64,000 nt of DNA. Origin: Pseudoalteromonas phenolica. Lineage in GTDB: Bacteria > Pseudomonadota > Gammaproteobacteria > Enterobacterales > Alteromonadaceae. The position numbers were made by a program, and so were the translations under genes. Below the pieces are notes generated by a model, which had not been told where the DNA came from, ran no database searches, and saw only the letters and a program-made list of their open reading frames with translations. The stretch covers positions 2,356,001 through 2,420,000 of the forward strand of contig NZ_CP013187.1 in NCBI RefSeq assembly GCF_001444405.1, in the 5' to 3' direction. Of this stretch, positions 42,101-53,152 are shown in pieces (the first letter of the stretch is position 1; each line of letters opens with the position of its first letter).

Positions 42101-44937
42101 AGGTTTTCGTCTGACTCGTCCATTAAGTCGTCTAGATCTAAATCTAAGTCACTTTCTTCATCAGACGGTGTGTCGTTTGCTATGTCTTCTTCAAGCTGCT
42201 CGTCTAAATCATCAAGTGCAATATTGTCTTCTTCTACTTCATCCAGTTCACTTGGTTCAGCTTCAACAGGAATATCATCTTGAATTTCATCAATTAGGTT
42301 TTCGTCTGACTCTGGCTCATCCATTAAGTCGTCAAGATCTAAATCTAAGTCACTTTCTTCATCAGACGGTGTGTCGTTTGCTATGTCTTCTTCAAGCTGC
42401 TCGTCTAAATCATCAAGTGCAATGTCATCTTCTTCTACTTCATCCAGTTCACTTGGTTCAGCTTCACCAGAATTATCATCTTGAATTTCATCGTTCAGAT
42501 TTTCGTCTGACTCTGACTCGTCCATTAAGTCGTCAAGATCTAAATCTAAGTCACCTTCTTCATCCGACGGAGTGTCGTTTACTATGTCTTCTTCAAGCAG
42601 CTCGTCTAAATCATCAAGTGCAATGTCATCTTCTTCTACTTCATCCTGTTCAATTGGTTCAGCTTCACCAGAATTATCATCTTGAATTTCATCGTTCAGA
42701 TTTTCGTCTGACTCTGACTCGTCCATTAAGTCGTCAAGATCTAAATCTAAGTCACCTTCTTCATCCGACGGTGTATCGTTTACTATGTCTTCTTCAAGCA
42801 GCTCGTCTAAATCATCAAGTGCAATGTCGTCTTCTTTTACTTCATTTTGTTCATTTGGTTCAGCTTCAACAGGATTATCATCTTGCTCTTCATCGATGAG
42901 GTTTTCGTCTGGCTCGTCCATTAAGTCGTCGAGATCTAAATCTAAGTCACTTTCTTCATCCGACGGTGTGTCGTTTACTACGTCTTCTTCAAGCAGCTCG
43001 TCTAAATCATCAAGTGCAATGTCGTCTTCTTTTACTTCATCTTGTTCATTTGGTTCAGCTTCAACAAGAAGGCCATCTTGATTTGACTCTGCTATTAAAT
43101 CGTCTATGTCAAAATTATCTTCTGCTGTATTTTCGACTTCTGAACTATCTTGGTCTTGAACTTTATCTAGAAGACCGTCTATATCATCAGTATCGAGGCC
43201 TTCCTCTTCGGCGCTTTCTAGCAGACTATCAATGTCGTCAGCATCAACGAGTTGTTCATCAGATGGAGTAGAAATATCTTCTGCAGAGTCTCCTACTTCA
43301 TCAAGCAGGTCATCTATATCGTCAACATCGAAATCATCTTCGGCAATTTCTACCGCTGGCTCATCGGTTTGCGCAACCTCGTCAAGAAGATTATCTATGT
43401 CATCTAAATCGAAGTCTTCATCTGTTCCTTCAGAGTTTTCATCCTTTGGGGGCTGGTCGCCAGCCTCATCGATCAAACTGTCAATATCATCTAGATCGAA
43501 ATCATCATTATCATTTCCTGAGTCATCTGTAGACGCTTCATCTAGAATTGAATCAATATCAACATCTTCTTGTTGTTCGGTTGCTAATTCTTCACTTAGT
43601 GCTGCTAAGGCATCATCACTGACATCTAACTCATCATCAGAAGAGTCGTCAGACTCATTAAATAAATCATCAAGGTCATCAGAGCTCAAGATATCATCAC
43701 CGCTAGCACTGCCATCGCCATCTAAATCGACCATGTCATCTAGAGAGTCGTCAGCATCAAAGTTTTGCTGTAAAAAATCATCTAGATCATCACTATCTGA
43801 ACCATCATCAAACGCGACATCATCACTTAAAAGGCTATCTAGTTCATCTTGATCTAAAGTATCGTTGCCTGACTCGAAGCTATCATCTTCTAAAGAATCA
43901 AACATCATGTCGTCATCTTCAGGCAAAATGTCATCGTCTAGCTGCACGCTATCTTCAACTGGTACGCTGCTATCTAACGGCGGTACATCTAAGTCCAATG
44001 GATCAGCCGCTGCTGCACCTGCGACTCCTGCGGCTCCTGCTGCAGCTGGCGCTTGGGGTAGAAAATCATCTTCGTCATCAGCGTCATTGGCATTCTTTCG
44101 TTTACGTAAGAACATGACTAAACCACCAATCACTAATAAAGCTGGTAAAGTTGCCAACAACCCAATCATCACTGGGTTTGAGAGTAAATCAGCGCTTTGT
44201 TCTTCTTGTTGCTGTGCTCTTTGACGTTCAATCAAAGCATTTTGAAGTTCGATGACCGACTGCAGCTGTTGCTGAATTTCAGAATCTTGCCCAAGCTGGT
44301 TACGAACGTTTTGTAGCTCTTCAGAAATGTTCGTAAGCTGACCTTTTAGCTTGTTGTTTTCTTCTAGTATTTCTTCAACACTGCGAACAGAGTTCTTAAA
44401 TTGTGATTGTAGCTCCTGTAGCTTAGCATCTTGCTCCATTTGCAATGACTTAAGTTGCGAAGTAAGTTGCTGTTGTGCATTATCAACATCGATTTTTCGT
44501 GCTTGCGTAACTTTCTTTTGCGCTTCTTCGATGGTTTGGTTGTCGAGCATGCCGCTCTTTTTTAGCTCCCACAAGTCATCGTCTTGATCAGAACGCTGCT
44601 TTGCTATGGCAGGGTTTTCACGACGCATTTCAGCAATGGTCGGTATTTTAAGGTATGCGCCATCGCGCATGTGATTGAGGTTTTTATCTAAAAAAGCATT
44701 GGGGTTTTTGCGATAAAGGGCACTCATTACTTGGTACACAGTAACAGAACCGTCATCAGGCCTAACTTTTTGCGCGATTCGCCACAAAGTATCCGAAGGT
44801 TTTATCGGGCCGATAGAGCGACCCATTTGACCATAATCGGCATTTTTGGGGCCCTTTAAAATAGTACCTTCTTGTGTATAGGCTGGTATGGTTATCAATG
44901 CAAATGCAAAGAAACAAATAAACACTAAACCGCGCAT
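39199..44937 (-). CDS. fimV: FimV/HubP polar organiser protein, giant acidic form
   Basis: 1912-residue inner-membrane protein, about twice P. aeruginosa FimV (919). Signal peptide (1-21), LysM-type peptidoglycan-binding region (about 37-104, with PSDTLWRIAQKVRP), coiled coil (about 145-250), one membrane helix (about 256-277), a very long cytoplasmic Asp/Glu-rich region, and the C-terminal FimV/TPR domain (about 1850-1912, LDLARAYIEIDDSESALAIIEE). The acidic region holds two distinct tandem repeat arrays of seven units each. Vibrio HubP has the same layout with its own acidic repeats and recruits polar ParA-type proteins; Pseudomonas FimV serves type IV pili and twitching. No rearrangement or frameshift seen. 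Confidence 0.95.
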   Translation of the reverse strand: MRGLVFICFFAFALITIPAYTQEGTILKGPKNADYGQMGRSIGPIKPSDTLWRIAQKVRPDDGSVTVYQVMSALYRKNPNAFLDKNLNHMRDGAYLKIPTIAEMRRENPAIAKQRSDQDDDLWELKKSGMLDNQTIEEAQKKVTQARKIDVDNAQQQLTSQLKSLQMEQDAKLQELQSQFKNSVRSVEEILEENNKLKGQLTNISEELQNVRNQLGQDSEIQQQLQSVIELQNALIERQRAQQQEEQSADLLSNPVMIGLLATLPALLVIGGLVMFLRKRKNANDADDEDDFLPQAPAAAGAAGVAGAAAADPLDLDVPPLDSSVPVEDSVQLDDDILPEDDDMMFDSLEDDSFESGNDTLDQDELDSLLSDDVAFDDGSDSDDLDDFLQQNFDADDSLDDMVDLDGDGSASGDDILSSDDLDDLFNESDDSSDDELDVSDDALAALSEELATEQQEDVDIDSILDEASTDDSGNDNDDFDLDDIDSLIDEAGDQPPKDENSEGTDEDFDLDDIDNLLDEVAQTDEPAVEIAEDDFDVDDIDDLLDEVGDSAEDISTPSDEQLVDADDIDSLLESAEEEGLDTDDIDGLLDKVQDQDSSEVENTAEDNFDIDDLIAESNQDGLLVEAEPNEQDEVKEDDIALDDLDELLEEDVVNDTPSDEESDLDLDLDDLMDEPDENLIDEEQDDNPVEAEPNEQNEVKEDDIALDDLDELLEEDIVNDTPSDEEGDLDLDLDDLMDESESDENLNDEIQDDNSGEAEPIEQDEVEEDDIALDDLDELLEEDIVNDTPSDEEGDLDLDLDDLMDESESDENLNDEIQDDNSGEAEPSELDEVEEDDIALDDLDEQLEEDIANDTPSDEESDLDLDLDDLMDEPESDENLIDEIQDDIPVEAEPSELDEVEEDNIALDDLDEQLEEDIANDTPSDEESDLDLDLDDLMDESDENLIDEVQDDIPVEAEPSEQGKVQEGVVNDTPSDEGSDLDLDLDDLMDESESDENLNDEIQDDIPVEAELNEQDEVEEDDIALDDLDELLEEDIANDTPSDEESDLDLDLDDLIDEPDENLIDKEQDDNPVEAELNEQDEVEENDIALDDLDELLEEDEANEELRSELENLADENEVEEPKSIEQSIVDELNAMNQHFSDDIEDEIPVEPEIRTPQEPLKSVDEMLEELESEEEWHSGESYDGELDLGDDPLSDDIDLASEEELPEIDTVTPSAELDSYPELDLDEELDEDVLNISETEQALSQALEAGNTASNDLDDDLLTDDELSFEDVLGTNLESKNDPFEADIESSEQITQEQPNVAIEEEIADSEDGFDKDAVLDSVTEDQVLEIQDSPAKEEALQEEVESAFEDELPADTIEDELEIEDFPEFDEEAALEAATEEQALEVQDSPAPEEALQEEVESAFEDELPADTIEDELEIEDFPEFDEEAALEAATEEQALEVQDTPAPEEALQEEVESAFEDELPADTIEDELEIEDFPEFDEEAALEAATEEQALEIQDSPAPEEALQEGVESPFEDELPTDTIEDELEIEDFPEFDEEAALEAATEEQALEVQDAPAPEEALQEEVESPFEDELPTDTIEDELEIEDFPDFDEEAALEAATEEQALEVQDAPAQEETVQEETAPSIEEDLLAESIENELEIEEFPEFDEGDALEAVTEEQALEIQDTPVQQEAVLREDSELPSDQTSIDDRIEDEFEGDILTDIEEISPDAFLNELDDLASNEEAESHVEQNIDETAIEDQFMSEISDTDFDALLNDLAEPEPIDTESLDEVELNFDTLLNEELNKDLGTLDVAIESDDEVSQPDVEEYLEIDDLLAESDDFEAEEEPYQEANMDVGLGDFDDLLAGENAPDVDLEADGFSAKLDLARAYIEIDDSESALAIIEEVINAGPESVQAEASSLRDKIQS
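39883..40990 (-). repeat. fimV repeat array A: seven 168-bp (56-residue) units
   Basis: The anchor GAGCTGGTG or a variant recurs at 39915, 40083, 40251, 40419, 40587, 40755 and 40923, always exactly 168 bases apart. Each unit encodes a stretch with EEALQEEVESAFEDELP, IEDELEIEDFPEFDEEAA and EQALEVQD. The inner five units are nearly identical; the end units have diverged, the pattern expected if copies expand from the middle. Confidence 0.95.
41640..43070 (-). repeat. fimV repeat array B: seven units of 51-67 residues
   Basis: The anchor encoding NDTPSDEE recurs at 41811, 42012, 42165, 42366, 42567, 42768 and 42963. Spacings are 201, 153, 201, 201, 201 and 195 bases, so the usual unit is 67 residues with one internally deleted copy. 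Units encode DDIALDDLDELLEED, DLDLDLDDLMDE and a Glu-rich joint. Unrelated in sequence to array A. Confidence 0.93.
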
Positions 44938-45163
44938 GTTGATCCTTTAGATATCATGTCCAACATCGTGCTAAACATTAAAATATTGCTAATGGTGGCT
45001 TTTGCAAGCTCTATTCCAACTGCAAACTATAAACCACTTACATTGGAATATCTATGGCAAAGCTTTGATAAATAATGCCTATACCGTACTAAAGCATGAG
45101 AAGATGTGAACAAAGAATATTGTTTATAGTCAATATATTGGCTAGTTTTTAAAAGTGAGGTAA

Positions 45164-45199
45164 TAAAAAAGCGGCAAAACCCTGCCGAGACAGGGTTTT
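45164..45199 (-). terminator. Terminator of asd
   Basis: On the minus strand CGGCA, 6 bases, TGCCG is followed by C and six T; an alternative upstream stem AAAACCCTG/CAGGGTTTT overlaps it. It lies 12 bases after the asd stop, so fimV is transcribed separately. The rest of the gap 44938-45210 shows no gene. Confidence 0.78.
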
Positions 45200-45210
45200 A
45201 TCATTGCGAA

Positions 45211-46227
45211 TTATAAATAGTTATTTACTAACTCTTCAGCTATTTGCACGCTGTTAGTTGCTGCACCCTTGCGAGTGTTGTCTGAAACTACCCATAGGTT
45301 TAAACCATGAGGGTGTGATATGTCAGCGCGTAAACGACCAACATACACAGTGTCATTGCCGCTAGCATCAGATACAGGTGTTGGGTAATCATTTTCGTCT
45401 TCGATAAGTTCAACACCAGGCGCATCATTCAGTAATTGCTTAACCTGCTCTAGGTCATATGGCATACGTGTTTCTAAATGTATGGCTTCAGCATGACCAA
45501 AGAACACAGGCACACGCACTGCTGTTGGATTCACCATTACCGAGCTGTCACCTAAGATCTTTTGCGTCTCCCACACCATTTTCATTTCTTCTTTGGTATA
45601 GCCATTCTCTTGGAAAGCATCAATTTGTGGGATCACATTAAACGCGATTTGCTTAGGGAAAACATCGTTTTCCATCGGGCGCGCATTCATTAAGTTAGCT
45701 GTTTGCTTTGCCAGCTCATCAACCGCTTCTTTGCCAGCACCAGAAACCGCTTGGTATGTCGATACGTTAATTCGGTCAATCCCATAAGCATCGTAAATAG
45801 GCTTAAGTGCAACCAGCATTTGAATTGTCGAGCAATTTGGATTAGCAATAATGTTGCGATTTCTAAAGTCTGCCAAGTTATGTGCGTTTACTTCAGGCAC
45901 AATCAGAGGAACATCATAGTCATATCTGAAATGCGAGGTATTGTCGATTACAACACAGCCCGCTTCTGCGGCGATGGGTGCATATTTTTCTGATACGCTG
46001 CCACCTGCTGAGAATAAACCAATGTGTGCGTTCGAAAAGTCAAACTCTTCGACATCCAAGACTGTTACTTTTTCGCCATTAAAGTCAATTTCTTCACCCG
46101 CACTTCTGCTGCTTGCAAGCGGGAAAAGCTGATCAACTGGAAACTTACGTTCTGCCAATGTTTCGATGATTTGACGACCAACAAGGCCTGTTGCGCCAAG
46201 CACGGCGACATTAAATTTCTGAGACAT
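45211..46227 (-). CDS. asd: Aspartate-semialdehyde dehydrogenase
   Basis: NADPH-dependent reduction of aspartyl phosphate, leading to lysine, threonine and methionine. 338 residues. NADP loop LGATGLVGRQ, nucleophile cysteine in NPNCSTIQM, and the substrate/catalytic region with HAEAIHLE. This is the form found next to pdxB and truA (E. coli Usg position), but here the catalytic cysteine is kept, so it should be active. Starts 11 bases after pdxB. Confidence 0.94.
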   Translation of the reverse strand: MSQKFNVAVLGATGLVGRQIIETLAERKFPVDQLFPLASSRSAGEEIDFNGEKVTVLDVEEFDFSNAHIGLFSAGGSVSEKYAPIAAEAGCVVIDNTSHFRYDYDVPLIVPEVNAHNLADFRNRNIIANPNCSTIQMLVALKPIYDAYGIDRINVSTYQAVSGAGKEAVDELAKQTANLMNARPMENDVFPKQIAFNVIPQIDAFQENGYTKEEMKMVWETQKILGDSSVMVNPTAVRVPVFFGHAEAIHLETRMPYDLEQVKQLLNDAPGVELIEDENDYPTPVSDASGNDTVYVGRLRADISHPHGLNLWVVSDNTRKGAATNSVQIAEELVNNYL

Positions 46228-46238
46228 TTGACCTCATC

Positions 46239-47363
46239 CTATTCTGAAACTGTAAAGCCAAGTGTTGCGAGTTGTTCCGCAAATTGACTACCATTATTTT
46301 TTACTGTCACTGTACTGAATTCTCGTCTTACTGGATAAGATTTTCGAAGGTGATCAAAGCCCTTCTCTGACAGTGATTTTCTTAAAATGCCATCATCTCG
46401 TCTAAGATCGTAAACCAGATGAGCAAGTCGACCTAAGTCGTCTTGGCTAAAATTGTCTTGTAATGTGACTTCTGTGATCACAGGGTTTGGTAAAAAGTCA
46501 CTCAATTGTTTCTCTGCTGGAAAATTTAAAAGCTCACACACTTTTTGATAAAGCATTTGCGTACCACGAGCCTTACCTTCAAGAGTGTGCCCTGCAATAT
46601 GCACACTGCTGTAACGTACAAAAGGCAATAACTCAGTTAAGATGTTTGGTTCGTTTTCCCATACATCTAACACAAGCTCTAACTGCTTACCTGTTTGCAT
46701 GCTTTCAAGCAGTGCTTGGTTGTCGATGACTTCGCCACGACACGCATTAATCACTAGCATATTATCTTTTAATTTTGCAATACGCGCTGAATCAATTAAA
46801 TGCAGGGTTTTATGCTTACCTGTTTTGACTAATGGCACGTGAAATGACACTATGTCAGATTGCGCTAATAGGTTGTCTAACTCTATATGTTCTTGCAGTT
46901 CACCATTTTCAAATTTAATCGGGTCACACAACAATAAGTTGATACCACTGCCTTGCAGTTTTTCACGTAAACACTGACCAATGTTGCCTACCCCAACAAT
47001 ACCTAACGTTTTACCTTGCAAGCTTGTTGATGTTTCTTGCGCATAGGCATAAATCGCACTGATCACATACTCTGCAACAGCAACGGCATTACAGCCCGGT
47101 GCGCTGCTGAATGCTATTTCTTTGTCGTCAAGTAATTCAGTATCAATATGATCAATACCTATGGTTGCAGTACCCACAAATTTTAGCTTTTTAGCATACC
47201 GTAATAGCTCAGCGTTTACTTTTGTTACTGAGCGGGTCAGCAAAATATCAACGTCTTCGATTTGTTCAGGCTTGGCGTTACGCCCATCGAATCGCGTTAC
47301 ACTGCCTAAATCAGCAAAATACTCCTCAACTAAGGGCATATTTTGATCTGCCAAAATTTTCAT
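46239..47363 (-). CDS. pdxB: Erythronate-4-phosphate dehydrogenase
   Basis: Second step of the DXP-dependent pyridoxal phosphate pathway. 374 residues (E. coli 378). D-2-hydroxyacid dehydrogenase fold: NAD loop GIVGVGNIGQ, catalytic Arg in NACRGEVID, Glu in DVWENEP, His in HIAGHTLEGK. The C-terminal PdxB-specific dimer domain is present. First gene of the pdxB-asd transcript. Confidence 0.95.
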   Translation of the reverse strand: MKILADQNMPLVEEYFADLGSVTRFDGRNAKPEQIEDVDILLTRSVTKVNAELLRYAKKLKFVGTATIGIDHIDTELLDDKEIAFSSAPGCNAVAVAEYVISAIYAYAQETSTSLQGKTLGIVGVGNIGQCLREKLQGSGINLLLCDPIKFENGELQEHIELDNLLAQSDIVSFHVPLVKTGKHKTLHLIDSARIAKLKDNMLVINACRGEVIDNQALLESMQTGKQLELVLDVWENEPNILTELLPFVRYSSVHIAGHTLEGKARGTQMLYQKVCELLNFPAEKQLSDFLPNPVITEVTLQDNFSQDDLGRLAHLVYDLRRDDGILRKSLSEKGFDHLRKSYPVRREFSTVTVKNNGSQFAEQLATLGFTVSE

Positions 47364-47545
47364 CTATTTTTTCCGTGGTAACTGCAAAAGCGCATTGTAA
47401 CCGCGGTATCAATAAATTGCGACTCAGTGACTTTGATTCAGCAGCTTTATTGACCAGATAACTGGACAAAATCATTAAATCGTGCAAATTTCAAACTCAT
47501 CAGATGACTTGCAATCATTAGCAGTTAGAGCTAGTCTAAAGCCTA

Positions 47546-47558
47546 GTGGTCAGACCAC
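47546..47558. promoter_or_regulatory. FadR-type operator upstream of fadE
   Basis: GTGGTC A GACCAC is a perfect 6-1-6 palindrome holding TGGTCNGACCA, the core of FadR binding sites in E. coli and Vibrio. It lies 18 bases before the fadE start codon, a place where bound protein would block transcription or initiation. Confidence 0.72.
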
Positions 47559-47576
47559 CATAACAAGGAAAATAAT

Positions 47577-50027
47577 ATGACTCTGATTTTTGTATTAATC
47601 TTAATCGCGCTACTCAGTGTCGCTAGCTATCACAGAGCTAGTTGGCATAGCTGCGTAGCGGTAGCTGGGGCAACCTTGCTAGTCGGTACTATTGCTGGTG
47701 CATTTGGTGCTTTATCTTGGCTAATTTTCTTAGCTATCGTATTGCCTTTATCACTAAGTAATATTCGTCAACAGTATATCAGTGGCCCGCTTTTTAAAGC
47801 ATTTAAAAAGGTCACGCCAACTATGTCAGAAACCGAGAAGTCTGCAATCGATGCGGGTACTACTTGGTGGGAAGCTGATTTATTCTGCGGCAACCCAGAC
47901 TGGCGTAAGCTTCACCAATACCCTAAACCTCGTTTAACGCCTGAAGAACAAGCTTTCTTAGATGGTCCGGTAGAAGAAGTATGTGCCATGCTTGACGATT
48001 GGAAAGCGACGCACGAATTAACAGATCTACCAGAAGACGTTTGGCAATATTTAAAAGACAACAAATTCTTCGCGATGATCATCAAGAAGCAATATGGCGG
48101 TCTTGAATTTTCAGCTTATGCACAATCTTGTGTGCTACAAAAGCTAACCAGTAAATCGACTCTTCTATCTTCGATTGTGGGTGTACCAAACTCGTTAGGT
48201 CCGGGTGAGCTACTACAGCACTATGGTACGCAAGAGCAAAAAGACCATTACCTTCCTCGCCTTGCCAAAGGTGATGAAATTCCATGCTTCGCATTAACGT
48301 CTCCTGAAGCGGGTTCTGATGCCTCTTCAATTCCTGATTTCGGTGTGGTTTGTAAAGGCGAATGGAACGGCGAAGAAACTTTGGGTATTCGTTTAACTTG
48401 GAATAAGCGTTACATCACGCTTGCCCCTGTTGCAACTGTATTAGGTTTAGCATTTAAACTACGTGACCCTGATGGTTTACTGGGTGATGACAAAGAACCT
48501 GGTATTACGTGCGCGCTGATCCCAACTAACACACCAGGTGTTAAAATTGGTCGACGCCACTTCCCACTAAACGTGCCATTCCAAAATGGTCCAACGCAAG
48601 GTGAAGATATTTTCGTGCCTATCGACTACATCATTGGTGGCGCAAAAATGGCTGGTCAGGGCTGGCGCATGCTGGTTGAATGTTTATCTGTGGGACGTGT
48701 TATCACACTGCCTTCAAACTCTACAGGTGGTATCAAGTCGTTGGCACTTGCAAGTGGTGCATACAGCCGTATTCGTCGCCAGTTCAAATTACCAATCGGT
48801 AAGATGGAAGGTATCGAAGAAGCATTGGCTAAATTAGGTGGTTATGCCTACAGCACTGACGCTGCAGTTACAATGTCGACAGGTGCTGTCGACTTAGGTG
48901 AAAAGCCATCTGTTGTTTCAGCTATTCTTAAATACCATTTAACTGAGCAGATGCGCGACTCTACCAAGCATGCTATGGATATACATGGTGGTAAAGGTAT
49001 CTGTTTAGGCCCTAACAACTATTTAGGCCGTGGCTACCAAGGCGCTCCAATTGCGATTACCGTTGAAGGTGCAAATATTCTTACTCGTAATATGATCATT
49101 TATGGTCAAGGTGCTATTCGCTGTCACCCATTTGTACTTGCTGAGCTAAATGCGGTATCAATGGAAGACAAACGCGAAGCGCTTAACAGTTTTGATAAGT
49201 CTCTAATGGGCCATATTGGTTTCACTATTTCGAACCTTGTACGTACTAAGTGGCTAGCGTTAACGGGCGCTCGTTTTACGAAAGTACCTTTCAATGACGA
49301 AACAGCTGATTACTACCGTAACGCAGCACGCTTCAGTGCAGCTTTAGCCTTTATGTCTGATATCTGTATGGCAGTATTTGGTGGCTCACTAAAACGCAAA
49401 GAACGTATTTCTGCACGTTTAGGTGACTTACTAAGTTATTTATACCTAGTATCTGCAACACTAAAACGCTACAACGATGAAGGTCGTCAAATTGAAGATC
49501 TTCCGTTTGTACAGTGGAGTTGTCAAGAACACCTATATCTATGTCAACGTGCATTAGCAGATCTGATCAACAATATGCCATTTGCACCACTGCGTTTTGC
49601 GCTTAAACTAATGCTATTCCCATTCGGTCGTCCTGTTCGCAAGCCTACCGATAAGCTAGAGCAAAAAGTAGCGCTTTTACTGCAAACGCCGAATAACGCA
49701 CGTAGCCGTTTAGCTGCTCACATCTACACAACTGATGAGCCGCTCAATCTACTTGGTAAACAAGAGCAAACGCTTAAGGATATCTTAGATATTGAGCCGT
49801 TGTTCGATAAGATTTGCCGTGCAAAAGGTCAGAAAATCCCATTCATGCAGTTAGATAAAGTGGCTGCAGATGCACTTGAAGCCGGCATAATCTCTAAAGA
49901 TGAAGCTGACAAGCTTGCTGCTGTTGAAGCGAAACGTCTTGACGTTATTAACGTTGATGACTTTGACCCTGCTGATTTACTTGCAGGCAAAGCTCGCGTG
50001 ACTGAAACAAGTTCAAGCGCAGCATAA
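47577..50027 (+). CDS. fadE: Acyl-CoA dehydrogenase FadE
   Basis: First step of fatty-acid beta-oxidation. 816 residues, the long gammaproteobacterial FadE type (E. coli 814) with an N-terminal hydrophobic region (about 2-60) that anchors it to the membrane. Core dehydrogenase motifs: CFALTSPEAGSDASS (FAD and substrate), PTQGEDIFVP, and DIHGGKGICLGPNNY. The C-terminal extension of unknown role is complete. AAGGAAA precedes the ATG. Alone, with a FadR-type operator upstream and a terminator downstream. Confidence 0.95.
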   Translation: MTLIFVLILIALLSVASYHRASWHSCVAVAGATLLVGTIAGAFGALSWLIFLAIVLPLSLSNIRQQYISGPLFKAFKKVTPTMSETEKSAIDAGTTWWEADLFCGNPDWRKLHQYPKPRLTPEEQAFLDGPVEEVCAMLDDWKATHELTDLPEDVWQYLKDNKFFAMIIKKQYGGLEFSAYAQSCVLQKLTSKSTLLSSIVGVPNSLGPGELLQHYGTQEQKDHYLPRLAKGDEIPCFALTSPEAGSDASSIPDFGVVCKGEWNGEETLGIRLTWNKRYITLAPVATVLGLAFKLRDPDGLLGDDKEPGITCALIPTNTPGVKIGRRHFPLNVPFQNGPTQGEDIFVPIDYIIGGAKMAGQGWRMLVECLSVGRVITLPSNSTGGIKSLALASGAYSRIRRQFKLPIGKMEGIEEALAKLGGYAYSTDAAVTMSTGAVDLGEKPSVVSAILKYHLTEQMRDSTKHAMDIHGGKGICLGPNNYLGRGYQGAPIAITVEGANILTRNMIIYGQGAIRCHPFVLAELNAVSMEDKREALNSFDKSLMGHIGFTISNLVRTKWLALTGARFTKVPFNDETADYYRNAARFSAALAFMSDICMAVFGGSLKRKERISARLGDLLSYLYLVSATLKRYNDEGRQIEDLPFVQWSCQEHLYLCQRALADLINNMPFAPLRFALKLMLFPFGRPVRKPTDKLEQKVALLLQTPNNARSRLAAHIYTTDEPLNLLGKQEQTLKDILDIEPLFDKICRAKGQKIPFMQLDKVAADALEAGIISKDEADKLAAVEAKRLDVINVDDFDPADLLAGKARVTETSSSAA

Positions 50028-50043
50028 GTTTACTACTCAAATG

Positions 50044-50072
50044 AAAACGCCAGCAAATGCTGGCGTTTTTTT
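50044..50072 (+). terminator. Bidirectional terminator between fadE and the MerC-like gene
   Basis: AAAACGCCAGC, loop AAAT, GCTGGCGTTTTTTT, with T-runs on both strands between convergent genes. Confidence 0.9.
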
Positions 50073-50098
50073 AATCCTTCGTTTGGTCTGGTTTCAGA

Positions 50099-50488
50099 TT
50101 AATGACATTTACCAGTTTGGCACGCATTAAAGTTTTTATAATGACTAAAAGCAACTATTAAGCTGCCAAAAATAGTCAACAACTTCTCGCCTTCTGCAGG
50201 CATTAAATCGTGTGCAAAAAATGCAGCAAATAGAAGAACCACAATACCGAAAGAGCCGTAACCAAAAAGCTGCCACTGCTTATGCTTTTTACACCCTAAA
50301 GTCAGTCCGCCTAAGCTAGTCAGTAAAACCCCCACAAGTAACCATCGATGAAACGACTCATCACTGAAAAACATTGCGCCCACAGCAGGTAAAAGTGCCG
50401 TAATTAGGGGTAATAGTAAGCAATGCAGCACACACAAAGCTGAAAAGCTGATTGCAAACTTGTCTAACTTACTGGTTAAGTCTCTCAT
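50099..50488 (-). CDS. MerC-domain membrane protein
   Basis: 129 residues, four hydrophobic helices. The MerC motif is in helix 1 (ALCVLHCLLLPL, metal-binding Cys-x-x-x-Cys type spacing), with more thiols and histidines at the end (CKKHKQ; CQTGKCH). MerC proteins take up mercuric ions, but chromosomal MerC-like genes often sit next to zinc-regulated receptors, as here, 80 bases after the zinc-type receptor gene. No merA, merT or merR nearby, so metal transport other than mercury is more likely. Confidence 0.83.
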   Translation of the reverse strand: MRDLTSKLDKFAISFSALCVLHCLLLPLITALLPAVGAMFFSDESFHRWLLVGVLLTSLGGLTLGCKKHKQWQLFGYGSFGIVVLLFAAFFAHDLMPAEGEKLLTIFGSLIVAFSHYKNFNACQTGKCH

Positions 50489-50568
50489 TTTTATATTGCC
50501 TTATTCTATTTTCTTAAAGCGATACCTAGCGACTGAGTTTGCACTGGGTACCGCTGTCGATAGTTTGC

Positions 50569-52998
<2,430 letters not shown>

Positions 52999-53027
52999 CA
53001 GTGCCTCAAGAAGAATTGAATTTAAAT

Positions 53028-53042
53028 TGATACAATATAACA
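53028..53042. promoter_or_regulatory. Possible Zur box of the zinc-type receptor
   Basis: TGATACAATATAACA (minus strand TGTTATATTGTATCA) is a 7-1-7 imperfect palindrome, one half being the exact Zur half-site TGTTATA and the other matching 5/7. It is 30 bases upstream of the ATG, over the likely promoter. Zinc repression is expected if Zur binds. Confidence 0.55.
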
Positions 53043-53105
53043 TATCTAAAATACACTATTTCTGAAGCTGCTAAAACCCGTTTTAAGAATTATTATTATT
53101 TAAAA

Positions 53106-53129
53106 ACAAAAAAGGCCCTTTCGGGCCTT
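53106..53129 (-). terminator. Terminator of the small ABC transporter operon
   Basis: On the minus strand AAGGCCC, loop GAAA, GGGCCTT and then six T, 24 bases after the permease stop codon. Confidence 0.88.
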
Positions 53130-53152
53130 CTGTTTAACTGTGAATACTCATA

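Noticed and set aside
41814..42899. Long plus-strand open frame opposite fimV array B
   Set aside because: Same reason: a shadow of the acidic repeats, with periodic low-complexity translation and no start signal.
39883..43070. CRISPR-like appearance of regularly spaced repeats
   Set aside because: The repeats are 150-200 bp coding units without unique spacers, in frame inside one protein; no cas genes present.
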